Shown: positions 38,564-50,813 of the stretch, one piece after another
Layout: the number at the start of each line of letters is the position of its first letter
Position numbering within the stretch: the first letter of the stretch is position 1
Program-made: the position numbers and the translations under genes
Notes under the pieces: model-generated
What the model was told of the DNA's origin: nothing
Databases searched by the model: none
The model's input: the letters and a program-made list of their open reading frames with translations, nothing else
Assembly (NCBI GenBank): GCA_947650285.1
Contig: CANTFL010001312.1
Coordinates: 636,542 to 700,541, forward strand
Reading direction: 5' to 3'
Source of the DNA: Hyaloperonospora brassicae
Lineage: Eukaryota; Oomycota; Peronosporomycetes; Peronosporales; Peronosporaceae
DNA length: 64,000 nucleotides

Positions 38564-40833
38564 TTAAGGATAACGGTGTACCAATATTACGTTTTGCTAT
38601 CGTTAAATGCAATCATAATTCGTATTTTTTTCATCTTTAGAGATATAAAAAATCCACATAAGCACATTTGGACAGATTCCGCACGCCATAACGTTTTTTT
38701 AAGATTGTATTTATGTATCTTCGACGTTTATGCATTATTCTCCGACACCTAATCATTCCTTGGAAGACGCTAATTTGCGACTTTTCTCGAACTTTTGTCC
38801 ACCGATTCGTTTACATCAAGTGGGAAAAGTGCGCATGCGCAAGATCGAAAGCTTGATCAAAACATTGCAAAAATATGACGCATAGCGTCACAGCGATTTA
38901 AAATCCTAGAAAAAGTTTTGCATAGTGCCCTCTTACATAAAATGAGAATTTTAAAGCCTAAAATGTTATACAAGTGCCGCTCAGTGCGTATAGTGATCAA
39001 TGTGACTTTGTTCGACTTCTTGGCTTCCGGTAGCAGCTTCATGATATGGAAGGGGTAATCGTTGCTGACCAATTTCGAAGTAGACGCTTACCCGCATGCT
39101 TGGATATCGTTTCTTCCCCTCAACATTACTTGACATTATGTTTGCGGTAGCTACCTGACCAAAATGGTGGAGAGGTAAATTCAGCGTAAACGTGTATACA
39201 TTTAAATTTTACGGATAACTACTTGCTCATTTCGAATTTGTAATCTGTCTTGCCAATTTTTTTCGCGCAATATAAACCAAGTTTTTGGTTCTCTCGTAAT
39301 CGCCTAACATTGATACATATCTCTAGGTTGTGCAAAGCGCGTATGACACATGATCGATTTGTATGGCTTGTGCAACATGTAGTAGTGGTGCCTCCAATCC
39401 ATCGGTGAAGTAATATTGCTGCTGCAACACTATCTTGCGTCAATATTACATCGTCTGCTGTATCTGTGTCTCCAAAATGACTCGTACCGAAGTTGGCGAT
39501 CAGCAACATCGCGTGATATATACAACAATAAAGCGTTATTCACAACGCTTTGCTACGAGTCTGAAGGCTTTATTTACCATCGCACTAAACACGCTGGCCT
39601 TGCGAACCTTCAACATCTCTTCTTTTTAAGTGTCGTACTCACAATACCTCTATGCTCTTTATACGCTCTGCGATACTTGTGAGGAGACCCTACAGCTTGC
39701 TTGGCGTGCCGTTTGGTGCTTCATCATTTCTCTTTATCTTCTTTCACTCGTTATTTGGTCTCCGTATGCATCTTTAAACTTGAGTTTAGCACGGTGCTAT
39801 CTTGCCGCATCATAGCGCATTATTAGACTTCTTAAGCGTTAATTAAATCGTCTGGAAATAAATAAACTATATATTTGCTATGTGCTCGAGGACGAGAGCC
39901 AATGTGCGAGACCACGATGACAGTAGATGTATGAAATGTAAGCCTTTTTCGTCAATGTAATCCTCGACTTATAGTCATCAGATGCTACATCCATCCCTAG
40001 GTGGTGCCAAGCTGCTCATCGGTGCATATATAAACCGACCCAAACATACCATAGGCCACGTGCATGATACGAATTGTTATAGTATCAGGTGACCATGGCT
40101 CATGAAAATCTCACCTCTACATCGAGGGGGTTAAGGGGTCAAGAGCAATGACGAATGAGAAAAATACGCAGAGACTTAGACGACATCCATTTATGACTTA
40201 AACAATCTTATGTGGCAGGCTATAACAAATGTATAAATTAAACACATGGGGTCATCTAGGTCTACGCGATAAGTTGTCGTCCAAAAGGATTATTCTGGTA
40301 TGCCGAGTGTTAAGGATAAAGTTGTTAGAAAACGGCATAAAAGACAAAACCAGGGTGCTTCTATGATTTATATGGGTGTCTAGCGCAAGAACTAATCGTT
40401 ACGTCCCATCAAAAGCCCTTTTGATCCCCTCTGCGATCAAATAAAGGCCAAAACCAATACCTGACACGCACTGCTTTCTTATAATTCAACGCAATTTTGG
40501 TACCTAAATTACATTAATATGCGAGATAACTTGTCGAAGCATAACCACTTCTGAAAGTGCGATCCATTAATGTAATGAAAAGTGCGTGTAATTGATAATG
40601 CCTGATCTTTGAGGCATACATAAAGCGAGTATGTAACACTTCCGTCTCGGTGCAATAATCAACGAGCCCTCTACTACGCGTTAATTTGTACCTTTAATTA
40701 AAAATCATTGTAAGTATATTCTAATTGTAAGCCGACTGAATATTGCAACATTATTATAGGAATGTATTTGACGCAGAAAAAAAGATATTGACTGCGCGGG
40801 GAAACATACAAATTGTGTCAGAAGATATTAAAA

Positions 40834-40852
40834 ATATATATATATATATATA
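40834..40852. repeat. (TA)n microsatellite
   Basis: About nine uninterrupted TA units lie inside AT-rich sequence. Confidence 0.9.
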
Positions 40853-43330
40853 AATTGAATCATTTGGAGAGTGCGTAGGTGACTAAATTGAATGCGAATA
40901 CGGTTTCTCAGATATAATTGAATTCAACTTGGAAATGTAAGCAGCAAAGAAGGTCAGATTTCGATCTTTACGTCAACTTCACGCATTATCAAAACATTAA
41001 AAAAATTCGGGATGCTATGTTGAGTGACATTACGAAAAAGGGCTTCATCATAAATACATTAGTCTACTATTATCGATGCAATTATATGCGGGGCAAAACG
41101 GTGGCAGTTTATTACGCGCGAAATTAGGAAGATTCGACAGATTCGTCCACAATAAAAACATTAAAAAATGATGGGGTTGTTAATCTAGCCACATTTTTTG
41201 TTGCAAGATAGGATCAATCATAAAAGTTTTATGCATCACAGCAGTATCGATAATAAATGTGAGAAGAAGCAATCAATATACATGAACTCCAAAGATGCAC
41301 GAAATATGGCTTTCAAAACTATCGAATATAAATATGTTATCACAAATGCTCGTTACAAGACAAGACGCGTACAAGATATTTCTATCTTTGCATTTTTTAT
41401 GACATTGGCCAAAAAGACATCTACATCAGATACTGACAGAAAATATATATTTATCACGCTTCACAGTGTTTCTACTTTAGCTACGACTCTAACAATTTGA
41501 ATGTGATCCATTGATTATAACAAAACCGCACATATTAGCCTAATATTACAAACGTGCTGCTCTAAATATAAAAGGTGTTTGAAACGAAAGACGAGTCGAT
41601 TAGGTTGAAGGCTTGGCAAAAGAAACAAAATGTGCATCAATATCCATTATGTTTTACAGTCTATAGAGGTACCTTGATAGATTTACTTAAATACTGGTAA
41701 TCATATTATTAGCATTTCATCTACAGCGAATGCATCATATAAGACAAGATAAAGTAATCTTTTGGATTCTTATGATACAATTACGTGTGCACATGCTTTG
41801 GCACTTAATTTCTTTACCTATACGAGTCTCTTGAATGCAAACGCGTAAATTGGTGCCTTACGGAGCGCGCCGAGGTATAAAATTCGTGGAATCGACAAAA
41901 GGGGTAAGTAAATGTCCATAAATGCGTATTATATTTTATGGTATGGGCACATTTATTCATCTTTGCCTGCTCTATTATGCACACCTAGATTTTTTTAAGG
42001 AACCGGGTGTCATAATTAACCAGCCCTCAAATGTATTATACAATAAGAAATGAAAAAAATAAGCTAAATGTGCTCAGAGTTACATCGCTGCATGAATAAG
42101 GTCATGGTAAATACAAAAGTAGCGGACGCGACATCAAGCAAACATGAACACTATATGGAGTTTTTGCCTGGACTTGTGCATTCATAAAAATAATTGTTCT
42201 AAGACTATTAATTTCAGTTTTTTTGTTAAAGATGTCAATGAGAACTTAAAGGTTATGACCTTCACGAAGGATGGTAGGTACACTCGAGCATATATTCCCT
42301 TCATTTTGTAATTTTATAGGCCTCTCGTTTGGCGCGTGCTAGCTTGATTTGTAATCAACGCGCGGTTAGATTTGCAAATGAATAGGAAAAAAGGTTGCTT
42401 ATGGTCAACGGAGTATGAATGAACCACAAATGGTGTTTATGTTACTTGTGGACCCCACATGAGACGTCTCTATAGGCATAAAGGTTTTGTATTGCGTCTT
42501 TATCATGATAGCGCATTTCCTATCCATGTTACACAAATTAATAAACTTTAGTGCGACTATTGACTAACTAAACAGAAAAATAATTTACGTCTTTGGATTG
42601 TCGACACATCGTGCGTATTTCACTAAACCATTAATATTATTTACAGCTCATTCTCCTTATCATTTTCCACGACGACAGCTATACCAAGTATTTCTACAAG
42701 CCATAAAAATTGCATCGCTATGGTCGTTAACGATGATTCATCTTGCTCGTTTCTTTGTGAAATTTAGTGTATGAATGTAAATGTGGGAATACTTCCTACC
42801 GTGGCAGGTCAAGCCAGTGTCATGCTATAAAATTGATTTGTTGCATAGAGATTGTGCAATACGATCATGATGCGTGCTCTTTCATCCACTTTTATTGTAA
42901 TGCTGTGGACATGAAGTAAAAGGTATATATGTGTATATCTTTCCTTTAGAGCTACATAGCAATATCTTGGAGACACAGGGAAGATAAAGAAATTCGCGTA
43001 CGAGTGAAGTGTATATGACTTGTTTTTACAGTAAGGCTGATACCGCACTATGCAATTTATTAGGTAATATGATACGTATTTGCTATTAGATCTCATTTCT
43101 TAGAACAATTTCTTGACAAAAGACTCTCATGCCGCATTTACCTTCCATTACAATACAAAGAGAGATAAAACTGATGCCCGAATGACGTAATCTATGTCCG
43201 ATGCTAAGTTTCTCTCGTGTCATTGAACAGATACCTCTCACCTTCTACCATTTATCTTAGTAATGGATATGTGAGATTTTTGATAATGCAAGAGCAAAGA
43301 TGTAGGCTACAACTACACTCACCCATATCG

Positions 43331-43358
43331 ATAAGAGACTCTCTATAAGAGACTCTCT
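43331..43358. repeat. Two tandem copies of a 14-bp unit
   Basis: ATAAGAGACTCTCT is repeated twice without a mismatch. It is isolated and probably a slippage duplication. Confidence 0.8.
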
Positions 43359-43798
43359 TAATAAGGGTCACAGTGTCGCCGAACATATCAAAGTATATAG
43401 GAATTTGTATACCGTTCTTTATATAAGTGCGTAAGATACAAGACACGAAAAACACTCACCTATTTGAGCTGAAACCCTCTTCATATGACTTACTACCCCG
43501 ACGTCGGATGCTGAAAGAGATACTTGGCATATGATGTGACAGTTGTTCTAGCCGAAGATTTGCCTATAACCGATTCATCAACGTCATAGGAACACTGACG
43601 TGACCTAGGGAAAACATGGACCATGTCATAATAGGCGGTCTTTTAAGTTTCATATTACGGATTAAGTCATGGCAAAAGATACAGAAGACGAAGTTTATTA
43701 ACTTTGTAAGGCAATAGATAGGGAGAAATAAAATTCAATTTTCTTAAATACCCGACTAAACCACTGATACAACACGTCTACCCAAGAACATCAAGCCC

Positions 43799-45240
43799 GT
43801 GCAACTTATGAATTTAAGAAAGCGATTATCCGTCTCTACAGAGCAGAAGTACGAGTTCTTTCAACACTGCAAAGAACGCCCAAACATCCGCTTTTACGAA
43901 GTGCAGACTTATGTGAGCATTCAGTTCCAACCCAGCATTAGTAAATCAACGGCGCATCGGCTTATGGCCATGAAAAAAATCGACTTTGAGGGCTTTATAT
44001 CAAATGTAAAAAGATACGACGTGTAAAGCATCCTGAGTTTGATAAGGAACTGCTAAAATTTGTTTTCGAACGCAATAGTGACGGGTATCTACAGCTCTGG
44101 TCTTGAAGTAAGTAGACCGACTGCGAGTGAGCCATGATATCGAAGGTCACGATCTCAATCTTTCCAAAGGCTGGCTCCAGACCTTCAAGAAGCGGAACAA
44201 CATCAAAAGCCGCGCGTTGACAGTCGAGGGAGGGAGCTTATGTATCGAGGATTTGCAAGCAGCAAAATTTGAGACTTAATCTTTGATTGAACAATATTCT
44301 TCAAGTGATGTGTTTATTTTTGAAAACACAGAATCATTTTACGACTTGCCACCCAACAAAACCCTATACACGGTTCAAAAAAACGGCAAGAAGAGCGTAA
44401 AGTCACGCGTAACAGTTTCTCTGTGCTGCAACACGAGTGGCCCTAAAAAGATGGAGCCCATGACCATCGGGAAGGTAAAATAACAGGTTTTTAAGGGTGT
44501 GGAGATATAAAAGCGTGGCATCGTATACGCTGCAAGCTCAAACGTCTGAATGAATGTAATAATCTCTGACTGCATCAATTTAAACTTCGAATTTATGGTC
44601 GCAAAGTCCTGGTACTACTCGAAAATGCTTCCAGTTACAAGTTTCAACGAAAACTCAACACCGTCAATGTGGTATTTTCCCGCCTATAATGACTTTCACT
44701 ATCCAGGCAATCGGTGCAGGTACGCATCAATTCCATATTATGTATATGTGCTTCTTTAATCTACATTAATCTCCTCAATTACATATATGTTATACAGGTA
44801 TCATCCGATCGTTTAAAGCTCGCTACAATACACTTTACATGCGATGGCGCATGGATCTGATCGAAACAACATGGATCGCAGACTTAATGTCCTAGAAGAC
44901 ATTGAGTTCGCAGCTGAGAGCTGGAACAGTATTGGCGCGGAGATCATTCGAAGTTGCTGGATCAAGAATGGGATCATTGAAACGACACAAGTTGTGAATT
45001 TGCGTGCACAAAACGACTCTCGACAGTCCAACCTCGCCTTCTAACAAGACTGCTGCGATCTGGCTGATGTGTTTAAAAACCTTGGTGTAACCGTTAGCGT
45101 GAATGATTATGTCGAAATAGAGGACCACGAGCAGATTGACGAAGAAAAGAAGCCCTTATTGAAGCAGAAGTGGAGCCCGCGGAAGTCAAAAGCTACGAAG
45201 ATCAATCGCCTGTCAGTGCAAAAGAAGCACTAAAGTGATG
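43799..45240 (+). pseudogene. Decayed Tigger/pogo-type transposase
   Basis: An N-terminal CENP-B-like helix-turn-helix (RKRLSVSTEQKYEFFQHCKE... SISKSTAHRLM, 43799-43975) is followed by a second DNA-binding block (LSKGWLQTFKKRNNIKSRAL, 44158-44217). The catalytic region comes next (DVFIFENTESFYDLPPNKTL... RVTVSLCCNTSGPKKMEP, 44308-44460), then GIIRSFKARYNTLYMRWRMD in mixed frames near 44800-44850. A C-terminal open frame (44844-45044) contains ESWNSIGAEIIRSCW. This is the domain order of Tigger transposases. In the first catalytic motif the family's Asp is read as Glu. Several stops and frameshifts prevent a full protein. No terminal inverted repeats were found. Confidence 0.75.
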
Positions 45241-48200
45241 CCTGCCATTGCGTTCGTACTTCGTACGCTCGGATGATGACCACACATTATCCAGTCAGAT
45301 CTGGATAAGGATTTCGTCGCTTTGTCGCAAGAAACGGCACGCTAGGGCAACCAGCTCGATATGAGAGACTTCATATAGCAGAGAAACGTTACATTTCGTT
45401 ATAATCGGCAGGCCACGCTATAAAAATAACATGCAACTTCTTCCTTTCAGTTTCTCGATAAGATGATTTTAATTAGACACGCTGTAAAATTGCGCACAAA
45501 ATTGTGTCTTATAGAGAGGGGTACGTGTATGATCTCAGACTACCGTATCGAACTGTTGTATCTTATAGCCTCATTGCTTCTGTCTTTTTATTTCACATAT
45601 AAGGATGTTGACATATTTTTTACTGTAAATGACCTCTTGCGGTGCTGTTCTAATTTTGAGAGGAGGGGACAGCGTTTGTTCAAAGCGTCAGCTTGCGATC
45701 CTGTAAAACATTGTGTAACAATTGGGCTTCAGCATAAAAATGATTATTGTGATATCGTATAAGCTGACACTATATTAAAGATATGGCATTGTGCAAAAAG
45801 ATGACAGTACTTTCTGAAAGCTATCGAACTTTGTAATGATATCGCGTGCGGACAATCAAAGCGTATACTAAGCTTATATAGTGCATGAAGAGTGTTAGAT
45901 ATAGCGTCATCACGAATGAAGCTTGCATCAGTGGTGCTATCGACGACGATGATGATATGAGGCTTAAAACCACGTGTGACGATAAACGGAATATTCAATC
46001 GAAATGGTGAAAATTCAGCACAAAGGCCTAGTAGCATCACATAATGTTGGTCACATCAAATACGCCGCAGGTTTTATCTACGCTTCATATTGCAATAAAT
46101 TTGATATTGACGATTTCGCTGCTTTATTTTAAGTTAGTGACGATCGCGTTGTAAAGTGAGTGTATCTTTCGTCCCGAGGCAGTAGCGTGTCTACAACGTC
46201 TGTGGTGTTGGATAATAGGATCAATTAGAAAGGATACGACACTATAACGTCACCGGTGATACACAGTTCTATATTAGACTAGTAAAGCCTATATCTATGT
46301 TTTTTGTTGATATGCTAAGCGTATGTATGCTCGAACGCAGCGCATTCTTTTTTACTGCATAGTTTTAGATACAATGTGTGGCGCTTATTTTGCCTAATAT
46401 TCATTTACGATTTTTATACAAGGGATTGATTCATGTAAGATATAATCTGTATCAATTAACACGAAAATTAGCGGCAAGTACACCAATAGGCGAAGGCAGT
46501 ACACCACAATGTAATAAGAAATAAGTACACATATCTATCGAAATGTAAAATATATATTCACCACTAATTTGTACCAAAATATCGATATGCAAGATGTTCG
46601 AGTGTCCTTGCATACATATCAACATTTTGAAGCTATTTTTGAAAGGTTTTGCACCGTGTCATCAAAACGAGCATTTACGGCAATTTGAATATACTGAATT
46701 AGTCATTTGTCTTTGCTAACCACCTTGATTTGCAATATTAAAGCTATTGACAGGCCGATGCCTTTGCCACAGGACATATGATCACTCAGATGCGAGCATC
46801 ATACTCTGATGTTTGCAGGTAGACCACGATGTGTTTGTATATCACATCTCATGTCTAGAGTTTACCAAGAGGACCGAGCTGCTACGCGTATGCGTTTTAT
46901 GACTATCACATCAGATTTAGGCTTTACGGAAGCCACTGCTGATTGCAATCGAGTTGTTACATTGTATGCATTCTGTAATCATTATGTCTTCACCTTCATT
47001 ACCACCACCATCATTGGTTGCCCGTGTGCCGGTCGTAATGTGTTTATTCGTCGCGCGTTTTGTCAAGCTTCCATCGTTTTTCTTGTGTGTCCGGAAGCGT
47101 CCGCGTGTTATTTGCGATAGCATCAAAAATAGTATACTACGTCTGATTGGCTTGTCTTCTCTGGATTTCGTTTTACGATCCCTAATCTCATGATGTCTCG
47201 TTTCGTACCTTTGAAACGTGTATATTTTAATACCGCACTATCTCTATAAACGGAAAAGAACGATTCGGCCGAGACTACATTATACAACGATACCAAAGTC
47301 AAAACACAAAATCTGGATGAAAGAGTGTAAATTAAGGTGCAATAATCATCTGACAGTATGTCACACTACAAGACTACGCTTGAAGCCTCGAAGTACCCTT
47401 GTTCTGTGCTATATACTTTTTTATTTTACCGATATCAAGTAACAATATAAGATAGCGAGCCAAGCAGCTATACATAGATGTTTATAAAAGTCAAGCAGGC
47501 ATGATATGTAAATTTGCTGAATTTGTTTACATCTGTGTTGATCTAATTATATTGTGGTACATTCTTGTCTTCTATCAATGAGGAATTTTACTTTTTATGT
47601 TTTTTTCTGTAAGATGCATTTTAAATACGTATTTACACATGTTATCGTGTGGTGCATTTTTTACTGTTTTTAGTATGATATGCATTAAATTGTTCATCTC
47701 AGTGGTTTATGATTGTGTGGCATATAATATATTTTTACTTTGCACAACATTTACTTTGTGCACATTTGTTTTGTATTCAATTATGCAGTTTTTTTTTCTT
47801 TCTAATAATTTTTCGCATTGTTCTCGTTCTCCTATGTCGGTACTATATTGTATTAGTCGTTTTTACTGTTCAGGTTGAAATGAAACAACCCAGACTATCT
47901 TCTAGCCGTCCGCTCTACATAGCTGGACCTGCCAACGTGTTTATCTTAAAGGTGTTAGGTTGGCATTCCAATTCGTGAATGGTATACGTATACATCTATA
48001 ATACACACGTCACTATTCTTACAGAATATTAATAATCACAAACCAAATTGATATATCAGTACGACCGTGAGGCTCTAGTTTACATTAAGTCATGCAAATG
48101 TATTTTAGACGAATAGCGAATGAGGACGTTCACCCAAGTAATGAGTATCTTGGCCATTCAGCTGACTGACGCTTTGTCACTACGCTGAAAACGTCGGGTG

Positions 48201-48886
48201 GCAATTGTTGCCCCGATTCTTCTCTTACAGTCGTTTTACGAGGTAAAAGGCATTGTTGTTGACGATTGGACACTTACGCGTACTCCTGTATTGCTATCTC
48301 AAATTTACGACGATAGTGGGCAACGCGAAGGTACAAAGATCCGTTGCGATTATGACACTAAAGGACACCCGAATACCAGGTATGAAACAGGAGGTACACC
48401 AACCTTAAATAATTTTATTGATCTCGACCATGTTCTCGATCTGTGGTACTCACACAACAGTTTTGATGATTGAAATGTTCTAGCTGCGTCAATGTGTACA
48501 TGACTTGCATTAATAGGCGATACGACTTAGCATAAGCAAGACAAACTCATTTGAAAACATTATGGTATGCCAGGGGTATGACTAGTCTCCCCACCTCCAT
48601 TTAAAGGAATTATTTAAGCTCCGCCTCAATGCTGATGGAATGTGTGGTCGAAGAAAAAGTTGTTGAAGGTGGATACCCATATAATGGTGAATTTATTTCA
48701 GAACCTAACTGACCCAGAGGCTGGCAAAGTGAAGGGACAAAGGACCATCCTCAGGTAAGGGGGTGTCCGAAGTAGAAGGAGACTCGAAAGTGGTTGAGAC
48801 TTCATGCGAGAGGGTCTAGCAGGAATATTCAAGATGAAGACCGTTGCCAAGGTACCGATTAATTGGTACTGACACTAGACGACCGC
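45241..48886. other. AT-rich stretch without recognisable genes
   Basis: Open frames up to 103 codons (46809-47120 plus, Cys-rich by chance; 45744-46040 minus) and 91 codons (48198-48473 plus) have no recognised motif. A T-rich hydrophobic frame at 47597-47878 reflects base composition. Confidence 0.45.
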
Positions 48887-49036
48887 GGTCCCCCATTGGT
48901 GGACCTGGTCCCTCCTCGGTGGACCTAGTTTCCTCATCGGTAGACCGGGTCTCTCATCGGTCAACCTGGCTCCCTCAGCGGTAGAACCGGTCCCTCCTCG
49001 GTAGACCAGTGTCCCTTGCTATAGACCCGGTCCCTT
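48887..49036. repeat. Minisatellite, about 20-21 bp unit, seven to eight diverged copies
   Basis: The unit is close to GGTCCCTCCTCGGTGGACCT. Successive copies differ by a few bases (for example CCCATTGGTGGACCT, CCTCATCGGTAGACC, CCTCAGCGGTAGAACC) and abut directly without spacers. The copies lie in sequence that is GC-richer than its surroundings. Confidence 0.85.
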
Positions 49037-50370
49037 AGAGTCCGGCTTCTCCTGACCAGTCACATAAAGTTTTAGTGCACCGGTCTAGGATATGGTAGGA
49101 AACTATTAGGATAGGACTATATTTAATACTAATAAATTCGCGGTCAGGGTTGCACGTTGCAACGCAATTCTTCGTCGTGATTAAGGGTATAACTTGTTAG
49201 TCTGCCCTTTTGTTCCGGGGAAGATGTATACTTTGCCCCTATCCGTTATGAACAGTTGCGTGGAGCGACAAAGTGCAAGTATAACCCCATATAATATTTG
49301 GCATGTGGGTTAGTCGAGTAGCAACCTCTCCTCTCAACATCCGCTATCGAAAGCGCCTTTTCAACGTATCGGTTAGGGGACACGGTAAAGGCCAGGAGGT
49401 TAACACCCCTGTGATTATACGAATGGCCAGGAGAGACAATGTATTCAAAGAATTTGGTTGTAATCCTGCTCTCGACTGAGTCGATCGATTGGCCACCTAC
49501 TGGTCAACCAACTAGAGAATGCCCACTCGGGGACCACGCTCTACCTCTGACAAGGCTAACACGTCTCAGTCTCCGCCCGAGTCTACCGAAGCGTTTAAAC
49601 TGCCAGTCGACGGGTATACAAGGTTATTCAAGGTTCATACGCGGCATCGGGGTATTTCCCCTCCCAAGTCGGCAGTCCGGCACAGTAAGTGCTTTGGGGG
49701 CTCATCACGCAGTTTTGAGACCCCACTCCACCACAATAGCGAAAACTACCTTCCGGGTCGATGAACCAGCTGCCATATTTGGTGGTTATACGATGCGCAC
49801 CATATATTCCTGTATATTTTATTCCGGCGGCCAAATTTGATAAGAAAAGAAAATAGTTTTTCGTCGTTTCTGCAAGCGAAAACACCCTATCTAACTTCCT
49901 TACCGCAATGCACACAAAAAACACGTATTTTAACCGTTTTCAACACCAACCAAAGTACTAATTAGTCAACAATTATCAACATGCCGCGCCCCAACAAATG
50001 GCTACGGCACTTGTAGATTGTGAGGGCTATAGCTGCACGCGCATTGTTATCCTAATTTAATGCGAGTTAAGAGCAGAAAATGCTTTTGAAAGAAACCATT
50101 ACTGCATCCAGCCATTACATCATTTTACTTTAGGCTACATTGCTAACATCCCTTTATCGAAATTTTGGGGGGGTTCAAAATGCAATGCTCGTAAAATTAA
50201 TTGCGACTGGGCGTTCAAAGGCCTCGATCACGTGGTATAAATTACTTGCATCCGTCTCTCTCACAACCGTTCGCCACTATGCCCGCAAGTGCGTTCGAAT
50301 AAGTGACGTACATCGCAATATCCTGACTAGAAAGGCCGCCAATACGCCGTATAGAAGCTTAAGTCGCACC
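49037..50370. other. Mixed-composition flank left of copy C
   Basis: A 133-codon open frame (49439-49840 plus) overlaps another of 81 codons in a different frame (49519-49764). Neither has a recognised motif. A frame at 50140-50370 reads into copy C and contains GRSKASITWYKLLASVSLTT, which could be a helix-turn-helix, but this is weak. It is probably older repeat DNA into which copy C inserted. Confidence 0.35.
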
Positions 50371-50375
50371 ATAAT
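50371..50375. other. Target-site duplication, left copy
   Basis: ATAAT directly precedes the 5' LTR and is found again directly after the 3' LTR. Five bases is the usual target duplication length for Ty3/gypsy integrases. Confidence 0.8.
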
Positions 50376-50769
50376 TGTAACGGGGCAGCCCGTTACATGG
50401 AATTGTCACTTTAAAGAAACAATGACAATAAAGAATATTAAGTTGGATATTCTTTTAACAATATCACCAATGGTGGTGATATTGGTGAAGCGACCAAAGG
50501 GTCTGCTTATTGGTTGATATCTTGACGATATCAAGCCACCAATCGCCGCAAGACGCGCGCAATGAGTGGTGACGAGACGTCACCATACACTCAGTTATAT
50601 TAGTATAATTAAGTTAAGTCAAACAAAGAGACAGTAGTTAAAAGACTTAATTATATTAATATAACAGTTTTACTTTTACCTTACCTACGCTTCCTCGCTT
50701 GCCTTGTGTACGTCTGTCGGGGCACCGATACCCTTGCGTTAAGTTCACTCAAGGGTGTGCCCCGTTACA
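50376..50769 (+). repeat. 5' LTR of copy C
   Basis: The 394-bp LTR runs from TGTAACGGGG to CCCCGTTACA, so the ends form a 10-bp inverted repeat starting TG and ending CA. It contains a 21-bp AT-rich inverted repeat with one mismatch (50594-50614 and 50645-50665) and several smaller hairpins. Promoter and polyadenylation signals must lie here but cannot be placed from sequence alone. Confidence 0.95.
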
Positions 50770-50771
50770 CC

Positions 50772-50780
50772 TGGTAGCAC
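50772..50780 (+). promoter_or_regulatory. Primer-binding site of copy C
   Basis: TGGTAGCAC begins two bases after the LTR end. The first eight bases would pair with a tRNA ending TGCTACCA, the 3' end typical of initiator-Met tRNA. The match fades after that, so tRNA identity is an inference. Confidence 0.65.
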
Positions 50781-50813
50781 TTTGTAGTCCTTCCAAGGAC
50801 CACAACATCCAAC

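Larger units (their letters stand above)
35300..38570 (+). mobile_element. DDE_1-type DNA transposon relic with palindromic end motifs
   Basis: A decayed transposase (36137-37599) sits between two clusters of short palindromes built on TAGTGTG...CACACTA. Three lie on the left (35311-35429) and three on the right (38437-38563). A further group built on TAGTGTC...GACACTA lies inside the right end (37676-38226). An Ala/Ser-rich 80-codon open frame (35619-35861) lies ahead of the transposase and may be its leader or N-terminus. A pyrimidine-rich stretch (35505-35570) precedes it. The spacing suggests a transposon of about 3.3 kb with subterminal repeats. Exact ends and target duplication were not found, so limits are approximate. 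Confidence 0.55.
38571..43798. other. AT-rich stretch without recognisable genes
   Basis: No recognisable domain in any frame. The longest frames are 100 codons (41198-41500 plus) and 96 codons (39219-39509 minus). It contains two small simple repeats, listed separately. Confidence 0.45.

Noticed and set aside
48887..49036. CRISPR-like array
   Set aside because: Repeats abut without spacers and diverge progressively. This is a minisatellite in a eukaryotic context.
49439..49840. 133-codon plus-strand frame left of copy C
   Set aside because: It overlaps another frame of similar quality and has no recognisable motif. It might be part of an old element but cannot be called a gene.
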